A stretch of 64,000 bases of DNA from Fusobacterium sp. SYSU M8D902 (GTDB lineage: Bacteria; Fusobacteriota; Fusobacteriia; Fusobacteriales; Fusobacteriaceae): positions 180,454 to 244,453 of the forward strand of contig NZ_JBEFNA010000002.1 in assembly GCF_040199715.1 (NCBI RefSeq). The letters run 5' to 3'. Below the pieces are notes generated by a model. That model did not search any database. It was not told the origin of the DNA and was given only the letters and a program-made list of their open reading frames with translations. Below are positions 56,975 through 63,923 of the stretch, piece after piece. Within the stretch, counting starts at the first letter, position 1. The number at the start of each line of letters is the position of its first letter. A program made the position numbers and the translations under genes.

Positions 56975-56989
56975 TTGTAAGCATTACAA
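56975..56989. promoter_or_regulatory. PerR-box-like inverted repeat at the rubrerythrin start site
   Basis: TTGTAAGCATTACAA has perfect 6-base arms and the 7-1-7 layout of the PerR box (TTATAATNATTATAA), matching it at 11 of 15 positions. It covers the predicted +1, a site for repression. The regulator is not in the window. Confidence 0.4.
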
Positions 56990-57024
56990 ATTTAGAAAAA
57001 ATTAGTAATTTGAGGAGGTTAACT

Positions 57025-57564
57025 ATGGAATTTAAAGGAAGTAAAACTGAAAAAAACTTAATGACTGCATTTGCTGGGGAATCTGAAGCAAGAAATAAAT
57101 ATACTTATTATGCTTCTAAAGCTAAAAAAGATGGATATGAGCAAATTTCTAAGATATTTGAAGAGACTGCAAACAACGAAAAAGAGCATGCTAAATTATG
57201 GTTCAAACTATTAAAAGGTGGAGAAGTTCCTTCTACAATAGATAATCTTTTAGATGCTGCTGAAGGTGAAAATTACGAGTGGACAGATATGTATGCAACT
57301 TTTGCTAAAGAAGCTAGAGAAGAGGGATTTGACGATATAGCTAGAGCTTTTGAAGGTGTTGCAAAGATAGAAAAAAGACACGAAGATAGATATAGAAAGT
57401 TATTACAAAATATAAAAGAAAATATGGTATTTGAAAGAGATGAAGAGGTAGCTTGGGAGTGCATGAACTGTGGACATATTCACTATGGTAAAAAAGCTCC
57501 AAACCTATGCCCAGTATGTAAACACCCTGGAGCATACTTCATGATCGAACCTAAAAACTTCTAA
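57025..57564 (+). CDS. Rubrerythrin
   Basis: The 179-residue non-heme iron protein has an N-terminal ferritin-like four-helix bundle with the diiron ligands ([22 protein letters not shown], then [27 protein letters not shown]). A C-terminal rubredoxin-like domain has two CxxC pairs (CMNCGH and CPVCKHP). It reduces hydrogen peroxide in anaerobes. The ATG at 57025 follows GAGGAGG; longer in-frame readings would begin before the promoter. It has its own terminator. Confidence 0.95.
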   Translation: MEFKGSKTEKNLMTAFAGESEARNKYTYYASKAKKDGYEQISKIFEETANNEKEHAKLWFKLLKGGEVPSTIDNLLDAAEGENYEWTDMYATFAKEAREEGFDDIARAFEGVAKIEKRHEDRYRKLLQNIKENMVFERDEEVAWECMNCGHIHYGKKAPNLCPVCKHPGAYFMIEPKNF

Positions 57565-57576
57565 TTAGATTGTTAT

Positions 57577-57611
57577 AAACCTGTGAACATATGTTTGCAG
57601 GTTTTTTTTAT
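57577..57611 (+). terminator. Intrinsic terminator of rubrerythrin
   Basis: AAACCTG-TGAACA pairs with TGTTTG-CAGGTTT around a short loop, followed by TTTTTTT. Confidence 0.85.
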
Positions 57612-57645
57612 TTAAATAATATTACAAATAAAATCTCTATAAATA

Positions 57646-57676
57646 TAAAAAAAGTACCTGCTATTACACAGGTACT
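57646..57676 (-). terminator. Intrinsic terminator of the FomA-like porin gene
   Basis: On the minus strand AGTACCTG pairs perfectly with CAGGTACT across an eight-base loop, followed by TTTTTT. Confidence 0.85.
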
Positions 57677-57714
57677 AAAAATTCTATTTAATTTTTTACA
57701 CACACTCAACAAGA

Positions 57715-58788
57715 CTAGAATGATACGTTAAATCCAGTTGCTGCGAATGGTTGCCATCTCCAGTTAGATGCAGAAGACTCTTCTGTTCTTGTCCAGTTTC
57801 TATACTCAGCACCTGCTAAAGCAAATAATTGTACATTAGGAGTTGCTTGATAGAATAATCTTAATTGCGGATCAGCTTTTAATTCATACTCTACTGAATT
57901 TGTTCCTGTCTCATGTTTATCTTTCCAACTTAATGAGTCATATCCAGCCTCTACGAAGAAATCTACTGTAACTTTCTCATTAGTATATAATACTGTATTT
58001 TGAGTAATATAGAAGTTTACTCCTAAAGTAGTATTTTTATCACTTGGTCTATGCCCATCTATAACTTCCGAATATACATCATTTCCATAGTGGTGGTATC
58101 CTAGAGTATCTACCTCTAATTGAGTTGCAAATCCAAATGGTAACTCATGAACCATGTTGAAATATAATCCAACTTCGTTATCATAATCTGAACTATTCTC
58201 ATCAGCCCAAGTATATTTATAATATGGTGCTAATGTAAAATCAGTAGTTTTTACATAGTCATTATTGAACATATAATCAGCAAAGTTAAATCTTGCTTGA
58301 TAACTTAATTTTTGATCTCCTTCTTTTACATACTCAACTCTTGAAGTAAAGTTAACTTTTGAATCTCCTAATAATCCATGATTATAGTAGTATTGTACTC
58401 TTGTCTGATCAGTTTTTGAGTAGTTTCTTTCTGACTCTTGAGCTAATCCATTATAAGTTCTTGATCTTAAGTTTAAAGTTTGATTCTCAGTCATGTTAAT
58501 GTTAGTTTCTAATTGAAGTCTAGAATATCTATTGTTTTTATTCCAATTGTTTTCGTTATCTAAAACATTTCTTTCTTGTCCTTCAGTTTTATCATAGTAT
58601 CTGTATTCTACTCCTACAGTACCATTTGGTCTGAATCCTTCTTCTTTATCTCTGTACACGATAACTTCTTTTTCTACTACTTGTACTGGAGCTTCTTCTA
58701 CAACTACAGGTGCTGGAACAACTTCCTTAGCTGAAGCAGCAGCAGAAACTACTAATAGTGATCCTAATAAAAGTGCTAATCTTTTCAT
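57715..58788 (-). CDS. FomA-like outer-membrane beta-barrel protein
   Basis: The 357-residue protein has a cleavable signal peptide ending SAAASA. A Val/Pro/Glu-rich stretch (about 22-50) and then VYRDKEEGFRPNGTVGVEYRYY follow, an opening that resembles the fusobacterial major porin FomA. The rest alternates polar and hydrophobic residues in strands with many Tyr/Trp, and it ends in GFNVSF; a terminal Phe is the usual signal for assembly by the Bam machine. It probably forms a general porin. It has its own promoter, a hairpin-bearing leader and a terminator. Confidence 0.82.
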   Translation of the reverse strand: MKRLALLLGSLLVVSAAASAKEVVPAPVVVEEAPVQVVEKEVIVYRDKEEGFRPNGTVGVEYRYYDKTEGQERNVLDNENNWNKNNRYSRLQLETNINMTENQTLNLRSRTYNGLAQESERNYSKTDQTRVQYYYNHGLLGDSKVNFTSRVEYVKEGDQKLSYQARFNFADYMFNNDYVKTTDFTLAPYYKYTWADENSSDYDNEVGLYFNMVHELPFGFATQLEVDTLGYHHYGNDVYSEVIDGHRPSDKNTTLGVNFYITQNTVLYTNEKVTVDFFVEAGYDSLSWKDKHETGTNSVEYELKADPQLRLFYQATPNVQLFALAGAEYRNWTRTEESSASNWRWQPFAATGFNVSF

Positions 58789-58824
58789 AAGTATCTCTCC
58801 TTCTTTTTTTTCATAAATTTTTCA

Positions 58825-58847
58825 TAGATCTACAAAAAATAGATCTA
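58825..58847 (-). repeat. Leader inverted repeat of the FomA-like gene
   Basis: Two copies of the self-complementary 8-mer TAGATCTA (58825-58832, 58840-58847) are seven bases apart. In RNA they can form a stem-loop with an A/U-rich loop in the 5' leader. Confidence 0.55.
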
Positions 58848-58866
58848 CTTTTCTCCCGTTAAGATA

Positions 58867-58895
58867 ACTATACCTCATTTTCTTTGATTTGTAAA
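58867..58895 (-). promoter_or_regulatory. Promoter of the FomA-like porin gene
   Basis: On the minus strand TTTACA (58890-58895) and TATAGT (58867-58872) are 17 bases apart. The leader is about 70 bases and has an AAGGAGAG ribosome site. Confidence 0.6.
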
Positions 58896-59079
58896 TACTT
58901 TTTTTACCTTTTCTCATTTTCAAACACTTACTCATATCACGTTTCGTTCATATTTTCTTCTCAAAACTCTTTATTTATAAGGGATTGTGAATAATTTTTA
59001 TTTTTTTATCTAAATTTAAATATTTTTTTATTTTTTTATCTGTTTAGTTTATAATCTATTTTTTATTTAAATTTCAAAA

Positions 59080-59125
59080 TAAAAACAGGAATTGAAACAT
59101 ATTAACACACTTGTTCAATTCCTGT
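59080..59125 (-). terminator. Intrinsic terminator of the second barrel gene
   Basis: On the minus strand CAGGAATTGAA pairs perfectly with TTCAATTCCTG around a 17-base loop, followed by TTTTTATTTT. Confidence 0.85.
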
Positions 59126-59165
59126 TGTGATTTAAATTAATTTTTTACTAAATCCAGTGGTTAAA

Positions 59166-60026
59166 TTAGAATGTATAGCTCCATCCTAATATTAAGTCTC
59201 CATAGTAATTAGCATTTTTATCATCTTTTCCACTGTTTATATATTCTTTATCTCTTATCTCATATCCATATTTTCCATAAACATTTAAGCTCTCATTAAC
59301 TTTGTATGAAGCTCCTAAATATAATCTACTTCTTCCAAAATCTTTATATAAGCTCTCTGAATCAGGTGTTTTCTCTCTATAATCTGCATCTGCATTTAAA
59401 GTTAATCTGTATTCTGTATTAACAGTTAATTTTTCTCCTTTATATAGATCAGCGTATAATCTTATTTGATGCTCTGTATACTCTTCTTTTCCCTCTCTAT
59501 CAACACTTCCTAAAAACTTAACATAGTTAACAAACCACGCTGCTTTAAAGTTTCCATATTTTAATCCTATTGGGAATAACTCCATCTCTATATTATCATT
59601 TGGATTAGAACTATCATTAGCTGCATTATACCATACATCTGCAGCTCCATATATCATTCCATAATCCCATGCTGCTCTTGCGTAATATCTGTCAAAGTCT
59701 TTTTGTGCTCTGTATCTTGCACCTAATTGCCAATTTTCATTTACAGTTTTCATAGCATCCAATTGTAATCTTGAATTTATACTTTCAAATCCATCCTCTG
59801 TATCTACTGACCAGAATTTACCTCCTGTAACACCATATGTCCAATCTCCATATGATAAGTTAACCATTGTTCCAAAGAATACAGAATCACCTATGTCAAC
59901 TCCACCTGAATTATTTTCTATCTCAATCTCTTGTCCTATACTTGTTACTTTTAAAACTGGTGCTTCAGCGAAAGCTGCTGCTGATACTATTCCCATTGCT
60001 GCTAATAATAATGCTAATCTTTTCAT
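59166..60026 (-). CDS. Outer-membrane beta-barrel protein
   Basis: The 286-residue protein has a signal peptide (MKRLALLLAAMGIVSAAAFA) close in sequence to that of the FomA-like protein next to it. The mature part has about twelve amphipathic strands (for example VNLSYGDWTYGVTGGKFW, NVYGKYGYEIRD) and ends WSYTF. The barrel is smaller than FomA and lacks its Pro/Glu-rich N-terminal stretch, so it is a different, channel-like or KdgM-like type. Function is unknown. It is a single-gene unit with its own promoter and terminator. Confidence 0.75.
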   Translation of the reverse strand: MKRLALLLAAMGIVSAAAFAEAPVLKVTSIGQEIEIENNSGGVDIGDSVFFGTMVNLSYGDWTYGVTGGKFWSVDTEDGFESINSRLQLDAMKTVNENWQLGARYRAQKDFDRYYARAAWDYGMIYGAADVWYNAANDSSNPNDNIEMELFPIGLKYGNFKAAWFVNYVKFLGSVDREGKEEYTEHQIRLYADLYKGEKLTVNTEYRLTLNADADYREKTPDSESLYKDFGRSRLYLGASYKVNESLNVYGKYGYEIRDKEYINSGKDDKNANYYGDLILGWSYTF

Positions 60027-60299
60027 AATTTGAATCCTCCCATTTTTTCATTAACGTGAAAGTGAAAATTAATGACTCCCTATTCATTTTTATTTTCACA
60101 AATTCATCATAACCTATTTTTTTAAAAAAATCAAGATATTTTTTAAAAAAAATAAACACTTTATTTAAAATAAGATCATTAACTATTATTTTTCAACGTT
60201 TTTTAAATATTTTATCATAAATAATAATTTTATTTTTGATATCAATTGGACTTTTAATAACATTTTTTACTATCTACTGTTCAAAATAAAAAAATATTG
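60027..60299. other. Divergent gap between barrel gene and NanM-like gene
   Basis: It holds the minus-strand leader and promoter at the left. The leader has a TCATTAA/TTAATGA stem-loop near 60050-60073. From 60135 to 60299 it is AT-rich, with no visible ORF, hairpin or repeat. Confidence 0.5.
60106..60134 (-). promoter_or_regulatory. Promoter of the second barrel gene
   Basis: On the minus strand TTGATT (60129-60134) and TATGAT (60106-60111) are 17 bases apart. Confidence 0.55.
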
Positions 60300-60328
60300 T
60301 TGACTTATTAGATGATATGTTGTATCAT
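60300..60328 (+). promoter_or_regulatory. Promoter of the NanM-like gene
   Basis: TTGACT (60300-60305) and TATCAT (60323-60328) are 17 bases apart. The spacer and -10 lie inside the inverted repeat listed next. Confidence 0.55.
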
Positions 60329-60329
60329 C
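60311..60329. promoter_or_regulatory. Operator-like inverted repeat over the NanM-like promoter
   Basis: GATGATATGTTGTATCATC has perfect 7-base arms (GATGATA/TATCATC) around five bases and covers the spacer and -10. The position suits a repressor. Which regulator binds is unknown. Confidence 0.5.
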
Positions 60330-60384
60330 ATATTATAAAATTATGTTCACGAGTACAAATGATGAATTAATTTGGAGGTTTATT

Positions 60385-61521
60385 ATGAAAAAAATTTTAT
60401 TTGCTGCAATAGTTTCATCTCTAGTTTTAGCTGGTTGTTCATCTACAAATGTTGTAAAACAAGCTAACGTTGACAAAAAAATAGTTTGGGAAACTGCTGG
60501 TCATCTTCCAGCTCAAAAAGGATATGAAAAAAATATAGGTACTGCAGGTGTTCTTTATGGATCTCTTGGAGAAAAGTACATAGTTGTTGGTGGTGGAGCT
60601 AACTTCCCTATCAAACCTACTGCTCAAGGTGGACCTAAAGTTTTATACTCAGATATCTATGTTATGACTGAAAACAATGGACAACTTGAAGTTGTTGAAC
60701 ATACAAACCTACCTCATGAGATAGGATATGGAGCTTCTGTAACTACACCTGAGGGAATCTACTATATCGGTGGAGCTGCTCAAGCTGAACAAGATAATGA
60801 CATCTGGTTCTTAACTATGAAAGATGGTAAATTAGATGCTCAAAAAATAGGAGATCTTCCTTTCACATTCCAAAATGGTGGAGCAGTTGAAAAAGATGGA
60901 AAATTATATATCCATACTGGTAAACAAGATGGAAAAGCTTCAAACAAATTCTACTCTTATGATTTAGAAACTAAAGAGGTTGTAGAGTTAGCATCTGTAC
61001 CTGGAGATACTAGAACTCAATCTGTTTCTCAACTATTAAATGGTGAGTTATATGTATTCGGTGGAGGAAACTCTAAAGCTTTTGTTGATGGATATAAATA
61101 TAATTTTGATACAAATACTTGGACTGAAGTAGCTTCTGTTGTTATAAACGGTAAAGAGATCTCTGTTCTTGGAGCTAACTCTGTTAAATTAAATGAAAAT
61201 GAAATGATGGTTATTGGTGGATTTGAAAAACAATTATGGAATGATGCTAACTACTATCTTGGAAATTTAAAAGGAGAGGAATTAGCTAACTATAAAGCTA
61301 ACTACTTCGGTGCTGATCCTGCTGAATTTGGATGGAATAGAGAGGTTTTAGTTTACAACGCTAATACAAACTCTTGGAAATCTATTGGAGAGATCCCATT
61401 TGATGCTCCTTGTGGTGAAGGATTAGTTCTTTTAGAAAACAAAGTTTTCTCTATCAACGGAGAGATCAAACCAGGTGTTAGAACTGATAGAATGTATACA
61501 GGTACAATTATAAAAAAATAA
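60385..61521 (+). CDS. NanM-like Kelch-repeat mutarotase lipoprotein
   Basis: The 378-residue protein has a lipoprotein signal with lipobox VLAGC (Cys about 18). The mature part is a six-bladed Kelch beta-propeller with repeated GG-Y/W words (VVGGGANFP, YYIGGAAQA, YVFGGGNSK, MVIGGFEKQ, SINGEI). This resembles NanM-type N-acetylneuraminate epimerase / cyclically permuted mutarotases, which turn alpha- into beta-sialic acid. NanM is usually soluble and periplasmic; this one is lipid-anchored. No other sialic-acid gene is close. The ATG at 60385 follows GGAGG. Confidence 0.8.
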   Translation: MKKILFAAIVSSLVLAGCSSTNVVKQANVDKKIVWETAGHLPAQKGYEKNIGTAGVLYGSLGEKYIVVGGGANFPIKPTAQGGPKVLYSDIYVMTENNGQLEVVEHTNLPHEIGYGASVTTPEGIYYIGGAAQAEQDNDIWFLTMKDGKLDAQKIGDLPFTFQNGGAVEKDGKLYIHTGKQDGKASNKFYSYDLETKEVVELASVPGDTRTQSVSQLLNGELYVFGGGNSKAFVDGYKYNFDTNTWTEVASVVINGKEISVLGANSVKLNENEMMVIGGFEKQLWNDANYYLGNLKGEELANYKANYFGADPAEFGWNREVLVYNANTNSWKSIGEIPFDAPCGEGLVLLENKVFSINGEIKPGVRTDRMYTGTIIKK

Positions 61522-61536
61522 TTACCTCTAAATAAA

Positions 61537-61583
61537 GAAAAAAGTTAGGCTAATGGAGTAATCTATTAGCTTAACTTTTTTTA
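61537..61583. terminator. Bidirectional intrinsic terminator
   Basis: AAAAAAGTTA-G-GCTAAT pairs with ATTAGC-TTAACTTTTTT around a ten-base loop. T-runs on both sides let it serve the NanM-like gene and the convergent TOPRIM-like gene. Confidence 0.8.
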
Positions 61584-62342
61584 ATAAAAATTTTGTATCA
61601 TCTCTTCAATTTTTTCTTTCTTAAAATAAAAAGCAACAAAAAATGAAAAACCACTTAAAGTTATTATATTTTTATTTTGTTTTATTTTATCCAACTGTTT
61701 TTTAAAAATAACATTCTGTGAAAATGTAGATAATATCTCATAGCTAGGTAAAAGACTTTCTCCTCTTATTAAAAAATTTCCTTTCCTCCAGTTATATTTA
61801 TTAATACAATTCCAAGTTTTATCATTATAATCTTTATAAATAGACAATCTGGTTAATTTACATCTAATTAATCTGTCAGCTACATATTTCTTATAACTTC
61901 TATTTTCATCAATATTCCATTCACATAATGAGATATCACTATTCTCATCTAAATGCTCTATATCTCTTAAAGCTTCAACCATAGGATAACTTATATATAA
62001 TTTCCCATTTCCATATTCATTATCAAAAAAATTAATCAACGTTTCTAGCTTCGTTTCGGAAGCATTGCTATTATGAGAGTCTTGATCAAAAAATAAAAAT
62101 ATTGATGAAATTTGACTTCTTTTTAAATTCTTTAATATTTCCCTATTTTCTGTCGACATCTCTCTTAAAATCTCTAGAATTTCTATATCCTCATCTTCTC
62201 TTATCTTTGAATACAAGTGATAAATACTAGTTCCATACAAAATTTTAACAATCACTTTATCATTTAAAAAAATATTTTTTAGACTATCTATAATTTTAGG
62301 CTCTTCTTTGGCTCCTTCTACTACAAATAAAATAACTTCCAT
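61581..62342 (-). CDS. TOPRIM-like partner of the AAA/ABC ATPase (candidate defence effector)
   Basis: The 253-residue protein has a TOPRIM-like order of acidic motifs: ILFVVEGAKEEPKI at the N-terminus (Glu-Gly), then IFLFFDQDSHNS near residue 90 (DxD), then a conserved-looking KLYISYPMVEALRD. RloB, AbiL and PARIS AriB effectors (the last of DUF4435 type) share this general form. The one-base overlap (TAATG) with the ATPase gene shows the two are made together. In PARIS the ATPase holds the TOPRIM nuclease until a phage trigger frees it; a like role is inferred, not shown. I cannot assign it to a named family with certainty. Confidence 0.55.
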   Translation of the reverse strand: MEVILFVVEGAKEEPKIIDSLKNIFLNDKVIVKILYGTSIYHLYSKIREDEDIEILEILREMSTENREILKNLKRSQISSIFLFFDQDSHNSNASETKLETLINFFDNEYGNGKLYISYPMVEALRDIEHLDENSDISLCEWNIDENRSYKKYVADRLIRCKLTRLSIYKDYNDKTWNCINKYNWRKGNFLIRGESLLPSYEILSTFSQNVIFKKQLDKIKQNKNIITLSGFSFFVAFYFKKEKIEEMIQNFY

Positions 62343-63469
62343 TACAACCCAAATCCTTTTGCTCTAAATATTTTCTCTAAATTATGTCCATATCTCAATT
62401 CTTTCTCTGTTAAATCAAATAAAGGTTTGAAGATTTTGTTCTCAAAAACTATAAAATAACAATCTGGTCTAAGTAATTCATTAGTCATTAAAAAAGTATT
62501 GTGAGTTGTTAAAATAACTTGAATATCTATCATTTTTAACTTCTGAACTATCTTTTCAGCTAATTCAAAGTGATAAAAAGCATCAAATTCATCTATAAAA
62601 AGGAAACTAGCTTTCTCTAAGCTTTTATACCAAAAGAAAAATAAAGCAAGACTGTGAGTTCCAGTTGACGCTATTTCTGAAAAATCTATTTTATTTTCCC
62701 CTATTTTAAAAGCTATTGTCTTGCTACCATTATTTACTTTCTCAACTAATTGGCACTTTACTCCTTCTTCATTCAAGAATTCTTCAAACTCCTTAATTTT
62801 ACCAGTTTCTGCAATATCCTCTAAAATATCCTTACTTCCATTTTGAAATCCTATATAGTTATTACTATTCAAACATCTAAAAAACAACATATTATTAACA
62901 AAATCTATCATTTTCTGAAAAGCTTTATTCTCTTCATTATTTTCTAATTTTGAATTTTTATATATATATTTTAATACGGAAATATTCATTCCCTCAAAAT
63001 TCTTATCTAAAGTTTCAGTTCCTTTCAAGCTTGTTTTTATCGGGTCATTTTTAGTAAAATCATAATAAACAACCCTCATATCATTTATCAAAAGTTCCTC
63101 TGAAAGTATATTTTCTAATGATTTTTTTGAATATTTATAAACTACTTTCAAAGCTCCATATTTAAAAGTGTAGATGAAGTTAGCTACATCTTTACCACTA
63201 TGAGCATTGAGATAATTATTATATAGAGATAAACCATTATTTTTATCAGTTAAGTTTGACACAATGTCAAAAATAGCATAACCTATATTTGACTTTCCAG
63301 AGGCATTCTTCCCGTAAATTATTCCCTTATTAACCACACCACCACTTACATATTCTGCATTAAAATCATAAGATCTCGTCTTAGAAAAATTAATTTCAAT
63401 AGCCTCTTCAAAACCTTTGAAGTTCTCTACCACTAAGGATTCTAACAAAAATTTTTCTTGATGTTTCAT
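62342..63469 (-). CDS. ABC-type ATPase (AAA_15/AAA_21 class), candidate defence protein
   Basis: The 375-residue protein is a single ABC/OLD-type ATPase: Walker A YGKNASGKSN (about 52-61), a helical insert (about 100-250), a signature-like IASTGTHSLALFFFW, Walker B SFLFIDEFDAFYH and the switch His in ILTTHNTFL. Such ATPases pair with TOPRIM or other effectors in AbiL-, RloA- and PARIS-like systems. The start is the ATG at 63469, with AAGGAG 7 bases upstream, rather than a TTG at 63475. It has its own promoter. Confidence 0.75.
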   Translation of the reverse strand: MKHQEKFLLESLVVENFKGFEEAIEINFSKTRSYDFNAEYVSGGVVNKGIIYGKNASGKSNIGYAIFDIVSNLTDKNNGLSLYNNYLNAHSGKDVANFIYTFKYGALKVVYKYSKKSLENILSEELLINDMRVVYYDFTKNDPIKTSLKGTETLDKNFEGMNISVLKYIYKNSKLENNEENKAFQKMIDFVNNMLFFRCLNSNNYIGFQNGSKDILEDIAETGKIKEFEEFLNEEGVKCQLVEKVNNGSKTIAFKIGENKIDFSEIASTGTHSLALFFFWYKSLEKASFLFIDEFDAFYHFELAEKIVQKLKMIDIQVILTTHNTFLMTNELLRPDCYFIVFENKIFKPLFDLTEKELRYGHNLEKIFRAKGFGL

Positions 63470-63501
63470 AGTCAAACTCCTTTCTTAATACTATTGAATA
63501 T

Positions 63502-63530
63502 ATTATATAAAAATTTAACTTCAAAGTAAA
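63502..63530 (-). promoter_or_regulatory. Promoter of the ATPase/TOPRIM-like pair
   Basis: On the minus strand TTTACT (63525-63530) and a perfect TATAAT (63502-63507) are 17 bases apart, about 35 bases before the ATG. Confidence 0.6.
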
Positions 63531-63560
63531 GAGTCACCGTAAAAAAATTACATCTAAATA

Positions 63561-63598
63561 TAAAAAAGCGGAATTGACAACTAGGGAATCAATTCCAC
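63561..63598 (-). terminator. Unassigned minus-strand terminator (end of a possible small RNA)
   Basis: On the minus strand GTGGAATTGA pairs with TCAATTCCGC (one G-U pair) around an 11-base loop, followed by TTTTTT. No annotated gene ends here on this strand; the nearest upstream one, tRNA-Leu, has its own terminator at 63873. Confidence 0.7.
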
Positions 63599-63690
63599 TC
63601 TTTAGGGAGAGATTTTTATGTTAATTTATTTATTAGCGTTTTTCCCTCTGGGAGAGAGGGAATATTAGGGAAAGTTTATGAAAAAATTAT
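63561..63690 (-). ncRNA. Candidate small RNA with C-rich anti-Shine-Dalgarno loops
   Basis: Reading the minus strand, the segment holds UUCCCUAA (63665-63672), then a hairpin with a perfect 7-bp stem (UUCCCUC/GAGGGAA, 63642-63662) whose loop reads UCUCCCA. A single-stranded CUCUCCC follows (63605-63611), and then the terminator. C-rich loops of this kind are typical of bacterial sRNAs that pair with ribosome sites, and in this genome those are nearly all AGGAG-like. The 5' end and promoter are not clear. The plus-strand reading gives two tiny ORFs (16 and 13 codons), which look like mirror artefacts. Confidence 0.4.
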
Positions 63691-63704
63691 CATTATTATT
63701 AGGT

Positions 63705-63830
63705 TACTATTTAGACTAACTTTTATATAAAAAAGTTTAAATCTTTTTTATTATTTTTTTGTCTAATCTCATCTAATTTTTATATACTATTTAGACTTAG
63801 TTAGTTTAAAAAAAGTTTAAATTTTTATAA
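63705..63830. repeat. Pair of imperfect direct repeats
   Basis: Two copies of about 46 bases, 63705-63752 and 63785-63830, begin TACTATTTAGACT and end near AAAAAAGTTTAAAT. They are 80 bases apart. They lie upstream (on the minus strand) of the candidate small RNA, where they could be regulatory. Confidence 0.5.
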
Positions 63831-63872
63831 AAAAATTTATTTATAATTTTTCTAGATAAATTTCCTTAGGTA

Positions 63873-63912
63873 TAAAAAAAACTTTAACTTAATCACTGAT
63901 TAAATTAAAGTT
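63873..63912 (-). terminator. Intrinsic terminator after tRNA-Leu
   Basis: On the minus strand AACTTTAATTTAATC pairs with GATTAAGTTAAAGTT around a three-base loop, followed by TTTTTTT. Confidence 0.8.
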
Positions 63913-63923
63913 ACATTTCTAAG

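Larger units (their letters stand above)
58789..59074. other. Gap between the two barrel genes: leader and promoter only
   Basis: No ORF of note lies here. The left part holds the ribosome site, a leader hairpin and the promoter of the porin gene. From 58900 to 59070 it is T-rich, with two copies of a TTTTTATTTTTTTATCT-type word near 59000 and 59025; I see no other structure. Confidence 0.5.

Noticed and set aside
59965..60159. Small reading frame across the barrel gene start
   Set aside because: It runs through the promoter and leader of the barrel gene in another frame and has no ribosome site.
63618..63719. Two tiny plus-strand ORFs (16 and 13 codons) with ribosome-site-like GGGAGAG/AGGGAA before them, the second starting MKKLSLLLG like a porin signal peptide
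   Set aside because: They are the exact complement of the C-rich loops of the minus-strand candidate RNA, have no promoter or terminator on the plus strand, and stop at once. A porin remnant cannot be excluded but is weaker than the RNA reading.
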